From the NCBI GenBank assembly GCA_964626385.1, contig CAZVEO010000051.1, positions 1-17,893 on the forward strand: a DNA stretch of 17,893 nucleotides, read 5' to 3'. Below the pieces are notes generated by a model that was not told the origin of the DNA, searched no databases, and saw only the letters and a list, made by a program, of their open reading frames with translations. The stretch is from Scybalousia_A sp964626385. GTDB lineage: Bacteria > Bacteroidota > Bacteroidia > Bacteroidales > P3. Of the stretch, positions 7,659 through 16,667 are shown in pieces (position 1 is the first letter of the stretch; every line of letters starts with the position of its first letter). Made by a program: the position numbers and the translations under genes.

Positions 7659-10070
7659 ATGAAAATAACTTTTGGACAATTGGCAAATAAAGTTGATGGA
7701 ACTTTGAGTAATGAAAGTTTTTCACAAGAGGAGATAAAAAATATTCTCTTTGATTCTCGCAGGCTCAATTCTATTGACGGCACAGTGTTTTTTGCCATAA
7801 CTACCAACAAAAACTCCGGCACAAAATACATAAGCGATTTGATAAATAAGGGAGTAAAACTTTTTGTTGTAGAAGAGGATTTTAATCTGTCCGAGTATAA
7901 CAATAGAGAGGTCGGCTTTTTAAGATGCAAAAATGTTTTGTTTGCAATGCAAACCTTAGCCACAATAAAAAGAAATATGCTCTCTTTTCCTATTTGTGCT
8001 ATAACAGGTTCTAATGGCAAAACAATAACAAAGGATTGGATTTTATCTCTAATAGGCAATGACAAAAAAGTATGTGCAAATATCAAAAGTTACAATTCCC
8101 AAATAGGTGTCGCTTGCTCTGTTTTTACTCTTAAAGAAGATACAGAATTAGGTGTGTTTGAGGCAGGTATATCTCAAAAAGGGGAAATGCAAATTTTGGA
8201 GCAAATAATAAAACCAAGTATAGGCATATTTACAAACATAGGCGATGCTCACCAAATAAATTTTTTCTCTTTAAAAGAAAAGATAAGCGAGAAATTAAAA
8301 CTATTTGTTAATTGCAAACAAATTATTTTTCACGACAATTCTCCCTTACTTACCTCTCAAATAAAAACTCTTGCCAAACAAAAAAACATACAACTTATTT
8401 CTTGGGGTGAAAGCAAAGAAAATACTTACCAAACACAAGAATTATTGAAGGAACTGAAACTTCCTTTTTCAGATAAAGCGAGCATTGAAAATGCTATTAA
8501 CGCATATGTTTTTTGCTTAACAATAGGGATAGACAAAACTCATTTAAAAGAAAGAATACAACACTTACACCCAACAGCCTCTCGCTTAGAAATATTGCAA
8601 GGAGTGTTAAATTCTACTCTAATTAATGATGCTTATTCCAATGATTATACTTCTTTGGAAATTGCTTTGGATTGCTTAAACTCACTTAACAAAAAAGACA
8701 AACTTGTTATTTTATCGGATATACAACAAACCTCTTTGGACAAAACATCCCTTTATAAAAATATAAATACCTTATTAAAAAACAAACATATATCCGAAGC
8801 GGTACTGATAGGAAAAGATTTTAACGAAAACAAACAATATATTTCGCTTTCTAAAAGCACATTTTATAAAACTACACAAGACTTTCTTTTAGCCTCCAAA
8901 AGACAAGACTACAAAGACAAGACCATATTAATTAAAGGAGCAAGAGATTTTCATTTTGAAAACATTGTAAAACATCTCTCTTTGCTTGGTCATCAAAGTT
9001 ATATGGAGGTAAATCTTTCTGCCTTAGACGATAATATCAATTATTTTCGTTCTTTTTTGAAAAAAGATACTATGCTTTGTGCTATGGTAAAGGCCTCCGC
9101 TTATGGTATGGGTAGCAAAGAGGTAGCCTCTTTTTTAGAGAACCATAGCGGAGTTAATTATTTTGCTGTTGCTTTTGCTGATGAAGGTGTGGAATTAAGA
9201 CAAAATGGAATAAATTTGCCTATAATGGTAATGACACCTGAGGAAGATGCAAAGGAAAAGATTTTAGAATTTAACCTTGAACCTGTAATACATTCTTTTG
9301 AAGTATTAGAACGTTTTTATAATACGTCTATCAATGTGCATATCAAATTAGATACGGGTATGCATAGATTAGGTTTTGAAAAAGGAGATATTGAAATATT
9401 GACAAACAATCTTCTTTCCCATAAGGAGATAAGGGTTAAGAGTATTTTTTCCCATCTTTATGGTGCAGATAATGAACGTTTGGACAAATATACTCTTAAG
9501 CAAATTGCTTTGTATGAAGAATTGAGTTCTCGTTTTGTTTCTGCATTTGATTACAAAATTATGCGTCATCTTTGCAATAGTGCAGCAATAATACGTTTTC
9601 CTTCTGCTCATTTTGATATGGTAAGATTGGGTATAGGAATGTTTGGAGTAGGATGCAATACCTTAACACAACAACACCTTAGGAATGTAGCAAGCCTTTA
9701 CTCTTGCATTACTCAAATACGCAATATAAAGGAAAACGAAGACGTTTCTTATTCTAGAAAATTTGTTAGCCACAAGCCTATGCGTATAGGAGTTATTCCC
9801 ATAGGCTATGCAGATGGACTTAATAGACATTTGGGCAATGAAAATTTTTCTGTCTATGTGAATAAAAAACAATGCAATATTTTGGGTAATATTTGTATGG
9901 ATATGTGTATGATAGATTTATCTGATGTAGAGGCAAGAGTAGGAGATAGAGTAGAGATTATCTCTTTGAATAACCCTGTCAGCAAAATAGCAAAAGCTCT
10001 GCAAACCATAGAATACGAAATATTTACTTCCGTTTCTCAAAGAATAAAGAGAGTCTATTTTAGAGAATAG
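7659..10070 (+). CDS. murF-alr: Bifunctional MurF (UDP-MurNAc-tripeptide:D-Ala-D-Ala ligase) / alanine racemase
   Basis: Fusion of two cell-wall enzymes, about 803 residues. The MurF part (1 to about 445) adds D-Ala-D-Ala to the UDP-MurNAc-tripeptide using ATP; it has the P-loop TGSNGKT at about 116-122, the Mur-ligase EAGISQKGEM, TNIGDAH, and a C-terminal domain with NDAYSNDYTSLEIAL. The alanine racemase part starts near residue 447 (MEVNLSALDDNINYF). Its PLP lysine is about Lys478 in MVKASAYGMG, and the catalytic tyrosine lies in VSYSRKF before IPIGYADGLNRH. A racemase lacking its own MurF-free start is typical of Bacteroidota, so the fusion is an ancestral trait. An in-frame ATG at 7623 adds 12 residues (MILFLLKNIYEI), but MKITFGQLANKV at 7659 fits the family N-terminus better. 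Confidence 0.95.
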   Translation: MKITFGQLANKVDGTLSNESFSQEEIKNILFDSRRLNSIDGTVFFAITTNKNSGTKYISDLINKGVKLFVVEEDFNLSEYNNREVGFLRCKNVLFAMQTLATIKRNMLSFPICAITGSNGKTITKDWILSLIGNDKKVCANIKSYNSQIGVACSVFTLKEDTELGVFEAGISQKGEMQILEQIIKPSIGIFTNIGDAHQINFFSLKEKISEKLKLFVNCKQIIFHDNSPLLTSQIKTLAKQKNIQLISWGESKENTYQTQELLKELKLPFSDKASIENAINAYVFCLTIGIDKTHLKERIQHLHPTASRLEILQGVLNSTLINDAYSNDYTSLEIALDCLNSLNKKDKLVILSDIQQTSLDKTSLYKNINTLLKNKHISEAVLIGKDFNENKQYISLSKSTFYKTTQDFLLASKRQDYKDKTILIKGARDFHFENIVKHLSLLGHQSYMEVNLSALDDNINYFRSFLKKDTMLCAMVKASAYGMGSKEVASFLENHSGVNYFAVAFADEGVELRQNGINLPIMVMTPEEDAKEKILEFNLEPVIHSFEVLERFYNTSINVHIKLDTGMHRLGFEKGDIEILTNNLLSHKEIRVKSIFSHLYGADNERLDKYTLKQIALYEELSSRFVSAFDYKIMRHLCNSAAIIRFPSAHFDMVRLGIGMFGVGCNTLTQQHLRNVASLYSCITQIRNIKENEDVSYSRKFVSHKPMRIGVIPIGYADGLNRHLGNENFSVYVNKKQCNILGNICMDMCMIDLSDVEARVGDRVEIISLNNPVSKIAKALQTIEYEIFTSVSQRIKRVYFRE

Positions 10071-10081
10071 TTTTTTACTTA

Positions 10082-10111
10082 TTGCTAAATAAAATAAAAA
10101 TTGTAATTTTG
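10082..10111 (+). promoter_or_regulatory. Promoter of the YitT-family gene
   Basis: TTG at 10082-10084, then 19 bases, then TAATTTTG at 10104-10111: a full match to the Bacteroidota TTG-N17-23-TAnnTTTG promoter. It lies 12 bases after the alr stop codon and about 45 bases before the downstream ATG at 10157, so the membrane-protein gene can be transcribed independently of murF-alr. Confidence 0.8.
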
Positions 10112-10156
10112 CGAATAAATTTTAGATCAAGGATATCACAATAAAAATCAACAGAG

Positions 10157-11056
10157 ATGACAAACACATTGATAAAGCCCACTACTTGGGAGATTTTACG
10201 TAAGTATATAATTTTTGCACTTGGCATTCTTATGTATGTGATTTCATGGATTATTTTTCTTATTCCAAATCACATAATAGGAGGAGGAGTAACCGGTTTG
10301 GCTTCGGTTATATACATTACAACAGGCTTTCCGACAGGTGTAGCCAATTTTATGATTAACCTTATATTGTTTTGTTTTGGTTTTTATTTCTTAGGAAAAC
10401 AATTTGCAATAAGTAATATTTATGGCATTGTAGTTACTTCGCTTTGTTTTATTTTATTTCAACAAGTGTTAAAGATACAAGATATTCCAGCCATTATAGA
10501 ATTGGGCAAGATGGAACCTTTTATTTGTGCTATCATAGGAGGAGTTTTCTCTGGTATAGGCATAGGTATTTTGCTTTCTATGGGTGGCAATAGCGGAGGA
10601 AGTGATGTTATTGCTCTTATATTCAATAAGTTTTATAATGTTTCTTTGGGTAATGTTATTATGGTTTGCGATGGCATTGTTATACTTTCCTCTTTGCTTA
10701 TACCGGGCAATGGCGTACAACAAATAGTTTATGGTATAATAGTTTTGGTTTCTTATACCTTTACAATAGATTATATTATAGATGGGAGAAAACAAACCTA
10801 TAAAATACTTGTCTTTTCAAAGAAAAACAACGAGATAGCCGATGTTATAGGCAATGAAATAAAACGTGGAGTTACTTTCCTAAACGCCACTGGTTGGTAT
10901 AGCAAACAAGACTCAAAAGTTCTTATGGTTGTTGTTCATAGAAGAGAAAAAGTACAAATAATGCAACAAATCAAGCAATTAGACCCAGAGGCTTTTATGA
11001 CTGTGGAAAAAACGGAAGGAGTCTTTGGCAAAAACTTTGATTCTTTGAAAAAATAA
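10157..11056 (+). CDS. YitT family membrane protein (DUF161 plus DUF2179)
   Basis: 299-residue integral membrane protein of the YitT family. About five to six hydrophobic segments span residues 12-205: around 12-32 (IIFALGILMYVISWIIFLIP), 55-77, 80-100, 115-137, 160-180 and 184-205. Gly-rich IGGGVTGLASVIY (about 40-52) and LLSMGGNSGGSDVIA (about 138-152) are the repeated signatures of the two DUF161 halves. The C-terminal soluble domain from about residue 212 (KILVFSKKNNEIADVI to the end) is DUF2179, a small ACT-like fold seen on the cytoplasmic side. The transported substrate of the family is not known; transport is an inference. It has its own promoter, and the next gene follows after 27 bases. 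Confidence 0.92.
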   Translation: MTNTLIKPTTWEILRKYIIFALGILMYVISWIIFLIPNHIIGGGVTGLASVIYITTGFPTGVANFMINLILFCFGFYFLGKQFAISNIYGIVVTSLCFILFQQVLKIQDIPAIIELGKMEPFICAIIGGVFSGIGIGILLSMGGNSGGSDVIALIFNKFYNVSLGNVIMVCDGIVILSSLLIPGNGVQQIVYGIIVLVSYTFTIDYIIDGRKQTYKILVFSKKNNEIADVIGNEIKRGVTFLNATGWYSKQDSKVLMVVVHRREKVQIMQQIKQLDPEAFMTVEKTEGVFGKNFDSLKK

Positions 11057-11083
11057 TATAGAGCAAATTCTTTTGATATTTAT

Positions 11084-12736
11084 ATGAAAAACAGAGATAA
11101 AAATATCAAGTTAAGTATTTTACTTTATCTCTGTTTTTTTGTTTTATGTTTTTTATCCTCTTGTAAAAAGGAAAACGATTATTCAAACAAACAAATTTTC
11201 CGCTACAACGAAATTAGCAATCTTTCTTCCTTAGACCCCGCCTTTGCTAAAGACCAAGCAATGATATGGGTAGATAATCAATTGTATAACGGTTTATTGC
11301 AATTGGACAGCAATCTAAATATTCAACCCTGCATAGCAAAAAGTTACAGTATATCAAACGATGGACTTGTTTATACTTTTCATTTAAGAAACGATGTTTA
11401 TTTTCATAAAAACAAGTGTTTCAAAAACGAAACCAGAAAGGTTACAGCACAAGATTTTGTTTTTTCTTTTAATAGAATAGTGAGTGAAAAGGTGGCCTCG
11501 CCGGGCTTATGGGTTTTTGAACATGTAGAAAAAATAGATAACAAATATTCCTTCTTTGCACTCAATGACTCTACTTTGCAAATAAGACTAAAAAACGCTT
11601 TTGCTCCTTTTCTTGGCTTGTTGACTATGCCTTACTCTTTTGTAGTACCTAAAGAGGCTGTTGAATACTATAAAGACGACTTTCGTAAAAACCCTGTGGG
11701 TACAGGAGCTTTTTGTTTTAAGTATTGGAAAGAAGGAGTAAAGTTAGTCTTAGTAAAAAATGAAAACTATTTTGAAAAAGATAAAAATAATAAACCTTTA
11801 CCTTATTTAGATGCTATAAATGTCAGTTTTATAGTAGATAAACAAAGTGTATTATTAGAATTTATAAAGGGAAATATAGATTTTCTTTCTGGTATAGACG
11901 CAAACTACAAGGACGAAATACTGACACATCAAGGAGAGTTACAACCCAAGTACAAAAACAAAATAAATCTTCAAAAACTTCCTTACCTAAATACAGAATA
12001 TTTGGGCTTTTATATGGACAACACTAATAACAGTCCTTTGAATAATAAACTTTTGCGTCAAGCCATCAACTATGGTTTTGACCGCAAGGCTATGATAAAA
12101 TATTTGCGTAATAACATAGGCACAGCTGGAGAATATGGCATAATACCAAAAGGTATGGGGGAGGAATTTATGGACTCAACTTTGGCTTACACTTATGACC
12201 CGCAAAAAGCAAAAAAACTCCTACAACAAGCCAATTACTACAAAGAAAAACCCGTTATAAGACTTGCAACAACATCTTCTTATTTGGACTTATGCAAATT
12301 TATTCAGCAACAATTGGGACTTTTGGATATAAATGTTAAAATAGATGTTTATCCTCCTGCAGAACTTAGGCAAATGATGGCACAAGGCAGAGCAAATTGG
12401 TTTAGAGGCTCTTGGATTGCCGATTATCCAGATGCGGAGAATTATCTTTCTCTATTTTACTCAAAAAATTTTGCTCCCGATGGTCCAAATTACACTCATT
12501 TCAAAAATAAAAAATATGACAAACTTTATTTGCTTGCTTGCAAAGAAACAGATAAAAACAAACGCAAAGAACTTTATAAAAAAATGAACAAAATTATAAT
12601 GCAAGAGGCTCCCATTGTTGTCTTGTATTATGATGAGGTGTTACGCTTCACTCAAAAAAATATTCACAATCTTTCTCCAAATGCAATGAATCTCCTTACC
12701 CTAAAATATGTTTATAAAACAAACTCAAAATTTTAG
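11084..12736 (+). CDS. ABC transporter substrate-binding lipoprotein, family 5 (OppA/DppA-like)
   Basis: 550-residue extracytoplasmic solute-binding protein. A signal sequence (hydrophobic 11-24) ends in the lipobox LSSC, with lipidated Cys27. The body has the family 5 signatures: LSSLDPAFAKDQA, YNGLLQLDSNLNIQPCIAKSY, then SNDGLVYTFHLRNDVYFH near residues 75-110, PVGTGAFCFKYWKEG, LLRQAINYGFDRKAM, and the C-terminal WIADYPDAENYLSLF. Proteins of this family usually bind peptides or related solutes and pass them to an inner-membrane ABC permease; no permease or ATPase gene lies nearby, so partners must be encoded elsewhere. It follows the YitT gene by 27 bases and may share its promoter. The substrate is not predictable here. 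Confidence 0.92.
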   Translation: MKNRDKNIKLSILLYLCFFVLCFLSSCKKENDYSNKQIFRYNEISNLSSLDPAFAKDQAMIWVDNQLYNGLLQLDSNLNIQPCIAKSYSISNDGLVYTFHLRNDVYFHKNKCFKNETRKVTAQDFVFSFNRIVSEKVASPGLWVFEHVEKIDNKYSFFALNDSTLQIRLKNAFAPFLGLLTMPYSFVVPKEAVEYYKDDFRKNPVGTGAFCFKYWKEGVKLVLVKNENYFEKDKNNKPLPYLDAINVSFIVDKQSVLLEFIKGNIDFLSGIDANYKDEILTHQGELQPKYKNKINLQKLPYLNTEYLGFYMDNTNNSPLNNKLLRQAINYGFDRKAMIKYLRNNIGTAGEYGIIPKGMGEEFMDSTLAYTYDPQKAKKLLQQANYYKEKPVIRLATTSSYLDLCKFIQQQLGLLDINVKIDVYPPAELRQMMAQGRANWFRGSWIADYPDAENYLSLFYSKNFAPDGPNYTHFKNKKYDKLYLLACKETDKNKRKELYKKMNKIIMQEAPIVVLYYDEVLRFTQKNIHNLSPNAMNLLTLKYVYKTNSKF

Positions 12737-12784
12737 ATTAAATTTTTAACTTTTTTTTTCAATAATATACAATAAAAGATACAA

Positions 12785-13047
12785 TGTTGCGTTTGTCTAT
12801 GTGGATAAAGCAACAATAGTCGTTTATGATATGCAGTGACATATCGTTCACTATATAGAAACCAACATCCAAAAAACAAACCACATATGTTAAAGTTCTT
12901 TGACTAAGGGGAACGTGTGCTTTTGTTGTCTTTATTATATAGAGAGGTAGAGTGATAAAGAGATTTACATGAGATAAAACTCATCATTTATTGGATTTAT
13001 GAATTAACTTCTGTTAAACGAGGTGATGAGACTCGTCTAACTTTTTT
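12785..13047 (+). ncRNA. Candidate structured non-coding RNA, possibly 6S-like
   Basis: No ORF fits this 339-base gap, yet it is rich in secondary structure. In order there are stems TGTTGC/GCAACA (12785-12790, 12810-12815) and GATATG/CATATC (12828-12833, 12840-12845). A two-part hairpin follows: AACAAA/TTTGTT (12875-12880, 12922-12927) enclosing CATATGTT/AACGTGTG (12884-12891, 12912-12919). The inner stem pairs along 8 positions only if two G-U pairs are allowed, which favours an RNA role. An outer pairing TCACTATATA with TATAT and AGTGA (12848-12857, 12936-12940, 12951-12955) could close it, giving a long rod with bulges. An intrinsic terminator ends it. I see no clear promoter box, so the 5' end is uncertain. 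It could instead be the 3' untranslated region of the lipoprotein gene. tmRNA, SRP RNA and RNase P RNA signatures are absent. Confidence 0.45.
13013..13047 (+). terminator. Intrinsic terminator
   Basis: GTTAAACGAG (13013-13022) pairs with CTCGTCTAAC (13032-13041) with one A-C mismatch, around the 9-base loop GTGATGAGA. Six T residues then follow (13042-13047). It would end plus-strand transcription, either of the upstream lipoprotein gene or of the RNA candidate, just before the convergent nif3 gene. Confidence 0.8.
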
Positions 13048-13075
13048 ATTTTATGTAAAAGAAAAGAAAAAGCAG

Positions 13076-13867
13076 TTAATAGAATTTAACCCTATTTGTT
13101 TGTTTTGAAATTATTATATTACTCAATTGAGCAAAAGCATTGTTTATTATTTCTTTAAAACGTTGCATAATAAACTGCTCGCTCTCAAAATGCCCTATAT
13201 CAGCCAATAATAATTTGTTTTCTATGCTTAGAAACTCATGGTATTTTACATCGCCAGTAAGATAACAATCACAATTATTTTCTATTGCCTCCTGCACAAA
13301 CTCCGCTCCTGCTCCACCACAAAGTCCTATACGTTTTATTTCTCTGTCCAAATCTCCCGCATATCTAATGACTGCTAAATTGAGTTTTTGTTTTACAATA
13401 TCAAAAAAAACTCTTCCTTTCATACCCTTAGGCAACTCTCCTATTGCTCCCAACCCCAAATAATTGTCCTCCTCATTTTGTTTTGATTTTTGCAAAGGAC
13501 GAATATTTTCTAATTCCAAAGTTTTTGCCAACATATAGTTGACACCCAAGGAACAAACATCTATATTGGTATGACTTGCATAAATAGAAATATCGTTTTT
13601 GTAGGACAATGAAAGAATATTATCAATATCACTGTTGTATACAAGTTTTTTTATTCCTCTGAAAATAAAAGGATGATGAGAAATTATTAAATTGCAATTG
13701 TTTTTTATTGCCTCCTGTAGGGTAGAAGGAAAAACATCCAAACAAATCAATACTCCGCTTGCTTCCTGCTCTTTATTGCCTATTATCAACCCGGCATTGT
13801 CATAACTCTCTTGCCAAGACAAAGGAGCAACTTGTTCTAATGCCTTTATAATATCTATTACTTTCAT
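13076..13867 (-). CDS. Nif3-like dinuclear metal centre protein, short form
   Basis: 263-residue member of the Nif3/YbgI family, toroidal hexamers with two metal ions per subunit and a still debated function. Likely metal ligands are His64 and His65 in LIISHHPFIF, Asp103 following His99 in YASHTNID, and His226 and Glu230 in DIGHFESEQF. The N-terminal LSWQESYDNAGLIIG and the GLCGGAGAEF and CYLTGDVKYHE segments are also conserved. Many Firmicutes and Bacteroidota homologues have about 365 residues because of an inserted central domain; this one has no such insert and is of E. coli YbgI-like length. It is the last gene of the operon, 56 bases after the metallo-hydrolase gene. Confidence 0.92.
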   Translation of the reverse strand: MKVIDIIKALEQVAPLSWQESYDNAGLIIGNKEQEASGVLICLDVFPSTLQEAIKNNCNLIISHHPFIFRGIKKLVYNSDIDNILSLSYKNDISIYASHTNIDVCSLGVNYMLAKTLELENIRPLQKSKQNEEDNYLGLGAIGELPKGMKGRVFFDIVKQKLNLAVIRYAGDLDREIKRIGLCGGAGAEFVQEAIENNCDCYLTGDVKYHEFLSIENKLLLADIGHFESEQFIMQRFKEIINNAFAQLSNIIISKQTNRVKFY

Positions 13868-13923
13868 AGAATTATTTTTTTTTATTTTAGGAAAATGTTT
13901 TTTTAGAATATAAAGAAAAAAGT

Positions 13924-14715
13924 CTAATATTCTGCACTAATCTTTAAACCATCGTAAGCCAAATGTACATTATTAGGTAAATATTTTTCTTCAAAGCCTT
14001 CGTATGGTCCTATCTCGTGGCTAAGATGAGTAAAATAAGCCTCCTGTGGCTGTACTCTTTCTATCAAAGCAAGGGCTTCATTTATTGTAAAATGTGCAAA
14101 ATGCTCCTGCCGCCTTAAAGCATTTACCACCAATGTTTTTACTCCATAAAGTTTTTTTTCTTGAGAGGGAGCAATAGTTTTAGCATCCGTTATATAAGCC
14201 AAAGAGCCTATTCTATAAGCCAAAGTTGGTAGTTTAGCATGCATTACTTTTATTGGTAGAATATCCAATTCCTTAATTTTGAAAGTTCTACTTGTAAAAG
14301 CATCTATTTCATGCAAATTAAATTCGGGTATGCCAGGGTAATGAGAATTTTCAAAAACATAGTAATACATTTTTCTCATACCATTTAAAGCCTCTTTATT
14401 TGCATATATGTCCATAGGTCTTTGCTGTAAGTAATTGAAAGCCCTAAGGTCATCCAAACCTGCCGTGTGGTCCCTGTGTTCGTGGGTGATAAGCACAGCA
14501 TCCAAATACTCTATTTGTTGTCTAAGCATCTGATAACGAAAATCCGGTCCGGCATCTATACAGATTCTCGTTCCTTGCCCAGATTCTATAATAGCCGAAG
14601 TGCGTAGTCTCTTATCTCTTTTGTCCTTAGACAAACAAACTTCACAATGGCAACCTATTATAGGTACACCAAGTGAAGTTCCTGTTCCTAAAAAAGTAAG
14701 TGTTAAAGAGCCCAT
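13924..14715 (-). CDS. MBL-fold metallo-hydrolase, PhnP-like
   Basis: Metallo-beta-lactamase fold hydrolase of about 263 residues. The metal-binding motif THEHRDH is at about 77-83, the family start LTFLGTGTSLGVPIIGC at 5-21, and further ligand positions probably lie in KVMHAK, YITDAKTI and the C-terminal FTHLSHEIG. Three cysteines in GCHCEVC (22, 24, 27) resemble the extra zinc site of PhnP. The closest relatives are phosphodiesterase-like PhnP proteins, but a cyclic phosphate substrate is an inference. The chosen ATG at 14715 overlaps the fabH end by 13 bases; an ATG at 14736 would add seven residues (MGSCFGK) and lengthen the overlap, while MGSLTLTFLGTGTS fits the family start better. The gene is the fifth of the yceD operon. 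Confidence 0.88.
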   Translation of the reverse strand: MGSLTLTFLGTGTSLGVPIIGCHCEVCLSKDKRDKRLRTSAIIESGQGTRICIDAGPDFRYQMLRQQIEYLDAVLITHEHRDHTAGLDDLRAFNYLQQRPMDIYANKEALNGMRKMYYYVFENSHYPGIPEFNLHEIDAFTSRTFKIKELDILPIKVMHAKLPTLAYRIGSLAYITDAKTIAPSQEKKLYGVKTLVVNALRRQEHFAHFTINEALALIERVQPQEAYFTHLSHEIGPYEGFEEKYLPNNVHLAYDGLKISAEY

Positions 14716-15692
14716 TTTACCAAAACAGCTCCCCAAGTAAAACCTGCGCCAAAAGCAGTCAATATTAAATTGTCGCCTTTTTTAAATCTATGTTGATTTT
14801 CATACATAAGCATAGGTATGGTTGCCGAAGTAGTATTGCCCATCCTATCTATATTGATAAGTACTTGTTCTGGTTTTAATTCCAAACGCTCACCTGTAGC
14901 TTTTATTATTCTAAGGTTGGCTTGATGGGGCAAAAGAAAATCTATATCTGATTTCTGCATATTATTTCTTTTCAACAACTCCTCTGTGGACTCTGCCATT
15001 TTAACAACCGCCCATTTAAATACTGCTTGTCCTTCTTGATAAATAAAATGTTGACGATTCATTACAGTGTCTATAGTTGCAGGCCTACAAGAACCGCCAG
15101 CTACTTGATGCAAATGCTTTACTCCCACACCATCAGCATACAACACGGAGTCCATTACTCCAAAATTCTCATCCTCCGAAGCCTCCAACAGCACCGCCGC
15201 CGCAGCATCTCCAAATATAGGACAAGTTGCTCTGTCTTGATAATCTACTATGGAGGTCATTTTCTCAGCTCCTATAACTATTGCCTTTTTGACCATACCT
15301 GCCTCTATGTACTTGCTTGCTGTGGTTATACCATAAATAAACCCAGAACAACCTGCATGTAAGTCAAAACCAAAGCCTTTACGTATGTTACACTTATCTG
15401 CTATAATATTAGCAGAGGCTGGAAACTGCATATCTGGAGTAACAGTACAACAAATAATTAACTCTATATCATCAGGAGAAAGATTTTTCTTTTCCAATAT
15501 ATTATCCACTACTATCTTACCCATATCAGATGGACCCAATTCTCCTTTAAGTATATGACGAGTCTTTATTCCTATACGCGACATTATCCACTCATCAGAG
15601 GTATCTACCATTTTGGACAACATTTCGTTATCTATAACATCTTTTGGTACATAACCTTCTGTAGCAGTTATAATTGCTCTTATTTTTGACAT
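14703..15692 (-). CDS. fabH: 3-oxoacyl-ACP synthase III (KASIII)
   Basis: Starts type II fatty acid synthesis by condensing acetyl-CoA, or a branched acyl-CoA, with malonyl-ACP. The 329 residues have the catalytic triad in its usual places: Cys115 in LHAGCSGFIYG, His256 in LLPHQANLRII and Asn286 in IDRMGNTTSAT. The N-terminal TDEWI-like TSDEWIMSRIGIKTRH and the C-terminal FGAGFTWGA are also typical. Which starter unit is used cannot be read here; branched starters would fit many Bacteroidota but that is inference. It lies 18 bases after plsX and overlaps the next gene, part of the classic plsX-fabH pair. Confidence 0.96.
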   Translation of the reverse strand: MSKIRAIITATEGYVPKDVIDNEMLSKMVDTSDEWIMSRIGIKTRHILKGELGPSDMGKIVVDNILEKKNLSPDDIELIICCTVTPDMQFPASANIIADKCNIRKGFGFDLHAGCSGFIYGITTASKYIEAGMVKKAIVIGAEKMTSIVDYQDRATCPIFGDAAAAVLLEASEDENFGVMDSVLYADGVGVKHLHQVAGGSCRPATIDTVMNRQHFIYQEGQAVFKWAVVKMAESTEELLKRNNMQKSDIDFLLPHQANLRIIKATGERLELKPEQVLINIDRMGNTTSATIPMLMYENQHRFKKGDNLILTAFGAGFTWGAVLVKWAL

Positions 15693-15710
15693 AGTAAAAA
15701 AACAAAGTTT

Positions 15711-16655
15711 TTAATTGTTAGATTGTAAAACTTGTTTCAAAGCCTCTACAATCTTTGAGTTATAAATCTTTTTAGACTGAAGTATCATAGATTTTATTGC
15801 CTTATCATTTGATATGCCATGACCTATGATAACAACACCATTGGCACCCAAAAGAGGAAGTCCTCCATAGATTTCATAATTAAATCTTGCGATAAAATCA
15901 TCTACTAAGCCTCGTTTTGCAATGGTTCTTGCAAAGGACTCTACATTTTTCATCAAAAGATTGCCCACAAAACCATCACAAACCACAACATCTACATTGT
16001 CCTTAAATATTTCCGAAGGTTCAGCATTACCTACAAAGTTATATGCTCCATCTTTCATTAACTGATACGCTGCTTTGCTTTGCAAATTGCCTTTACCCTC
16101 TTCTTCGCCAATGTTAAGCAAACCCACTCTTGGATTTGCTATACCTAAGGCTTTCTCTGCATAGTAACTACCCAAAAGCCCAAACTGATAGAGTACCTCT
16201 GGCTTGGTATCTGTATCAACACCAACGTCCAACAAAACAGTAACTCCTTCTGTGGCTTTTGGTATAAGAGCAGCAAGACAAGGTCGCAAAACATTTTCCA
16301 TAAGTCCTACGCTATACATAGTACCTACAAGCATAGCGCCCGAATTACCAGCCGAGGCAAAAGTATCAATAAGTCCTTTCTTTAGATAGGCAAAACCAAC
16401 AGACAAAGAAGAATTTGGCTTTTCTTTAAAAGCCTTTATAGGAGAATCGTGCATATCAACGACCTCCGAACAATCAATAATCTCAATTGCTTGCTTATCG
16501 GCTCCCTGCTCAAATATTATTTGCTCAATCTGACTTTGATTGCCAAAAAGAACAATAACATCCTCGTCAGACAACTCTTGCTTTGCCTTTAAAGCACCTT
16601 GCACCACTGCCTTGGGTGCAAAATCGCCACCCATAGCATCTAAACCTATTCTCAC
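15711..16655 (-). CDS. plsX: Phosphate acyltransferase PlsX
   Basis: Makes acyl-phosphate from acyl-ACP, the acyl donor for PlsY in glycerol-3-phosphate acylation, linking fatty acid and phospholipid synthesis at the inner face of the membrane. It opens with the family signature MRIGLDAMGGDFAPKAVVQG. Further conserved segments are HDSPIKAFKEKPNSS, FASAGNSGAMLVG, NIGEEEGKGN and VVCDGFVGNLLMK. Its 314 residues are slightly shorter than the usual 330-350 but no motif is lost. It lies 12 bases after rpmF and 18 before fabH, the widespread rpmF-plsX-fabH order. Confidence 0.96.
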   Translation of the reverse strand: MRIGLDAMGGDFAPKAVVQGALKAKQELSDEDVIVLFGNQSQIEQIIFEQGADKQAIEIIDCSEVVDMHDSPIKAFKEKPNSSLSVGFAYLKKGLIDTFASAGNSGAMLVGTMYSVGLMENVLRPCLAALIPKATEGVTVLLDVGVDTDTKPEVLYQFGLLGSYYAEKALGIANPRVGLLNIGEEEGKGNLQSKAAYQLMKDGAYNFVGNAEPSEIFKDNVDVVVCDGFVGNLLMKNVESFARTIAKRGLVDDFIARFNYEIYGGLPLLGANGVVIIGHGISNDKAIKSMILQSKKIYNSKIVEALKQVLQSNN

Positions 16656-16667
16656 TTTATGAGAGTT

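Noticed and set aside
10055..10076. Terminator after murF-alr (CTATT/AATAG followed by six T)
   Set aside because: Only a 5-bp AT-rich stem overlapping the stop codon; too weak to claim.
12785..13047. tmRNA, SRP RNA or RNase P RNA
   Set aside because: No tRNA-like acceptor or T-arm with CCA, no GGAA-type SRP loop with flanking conserved bases, and no conserved RNase P core segments were found.
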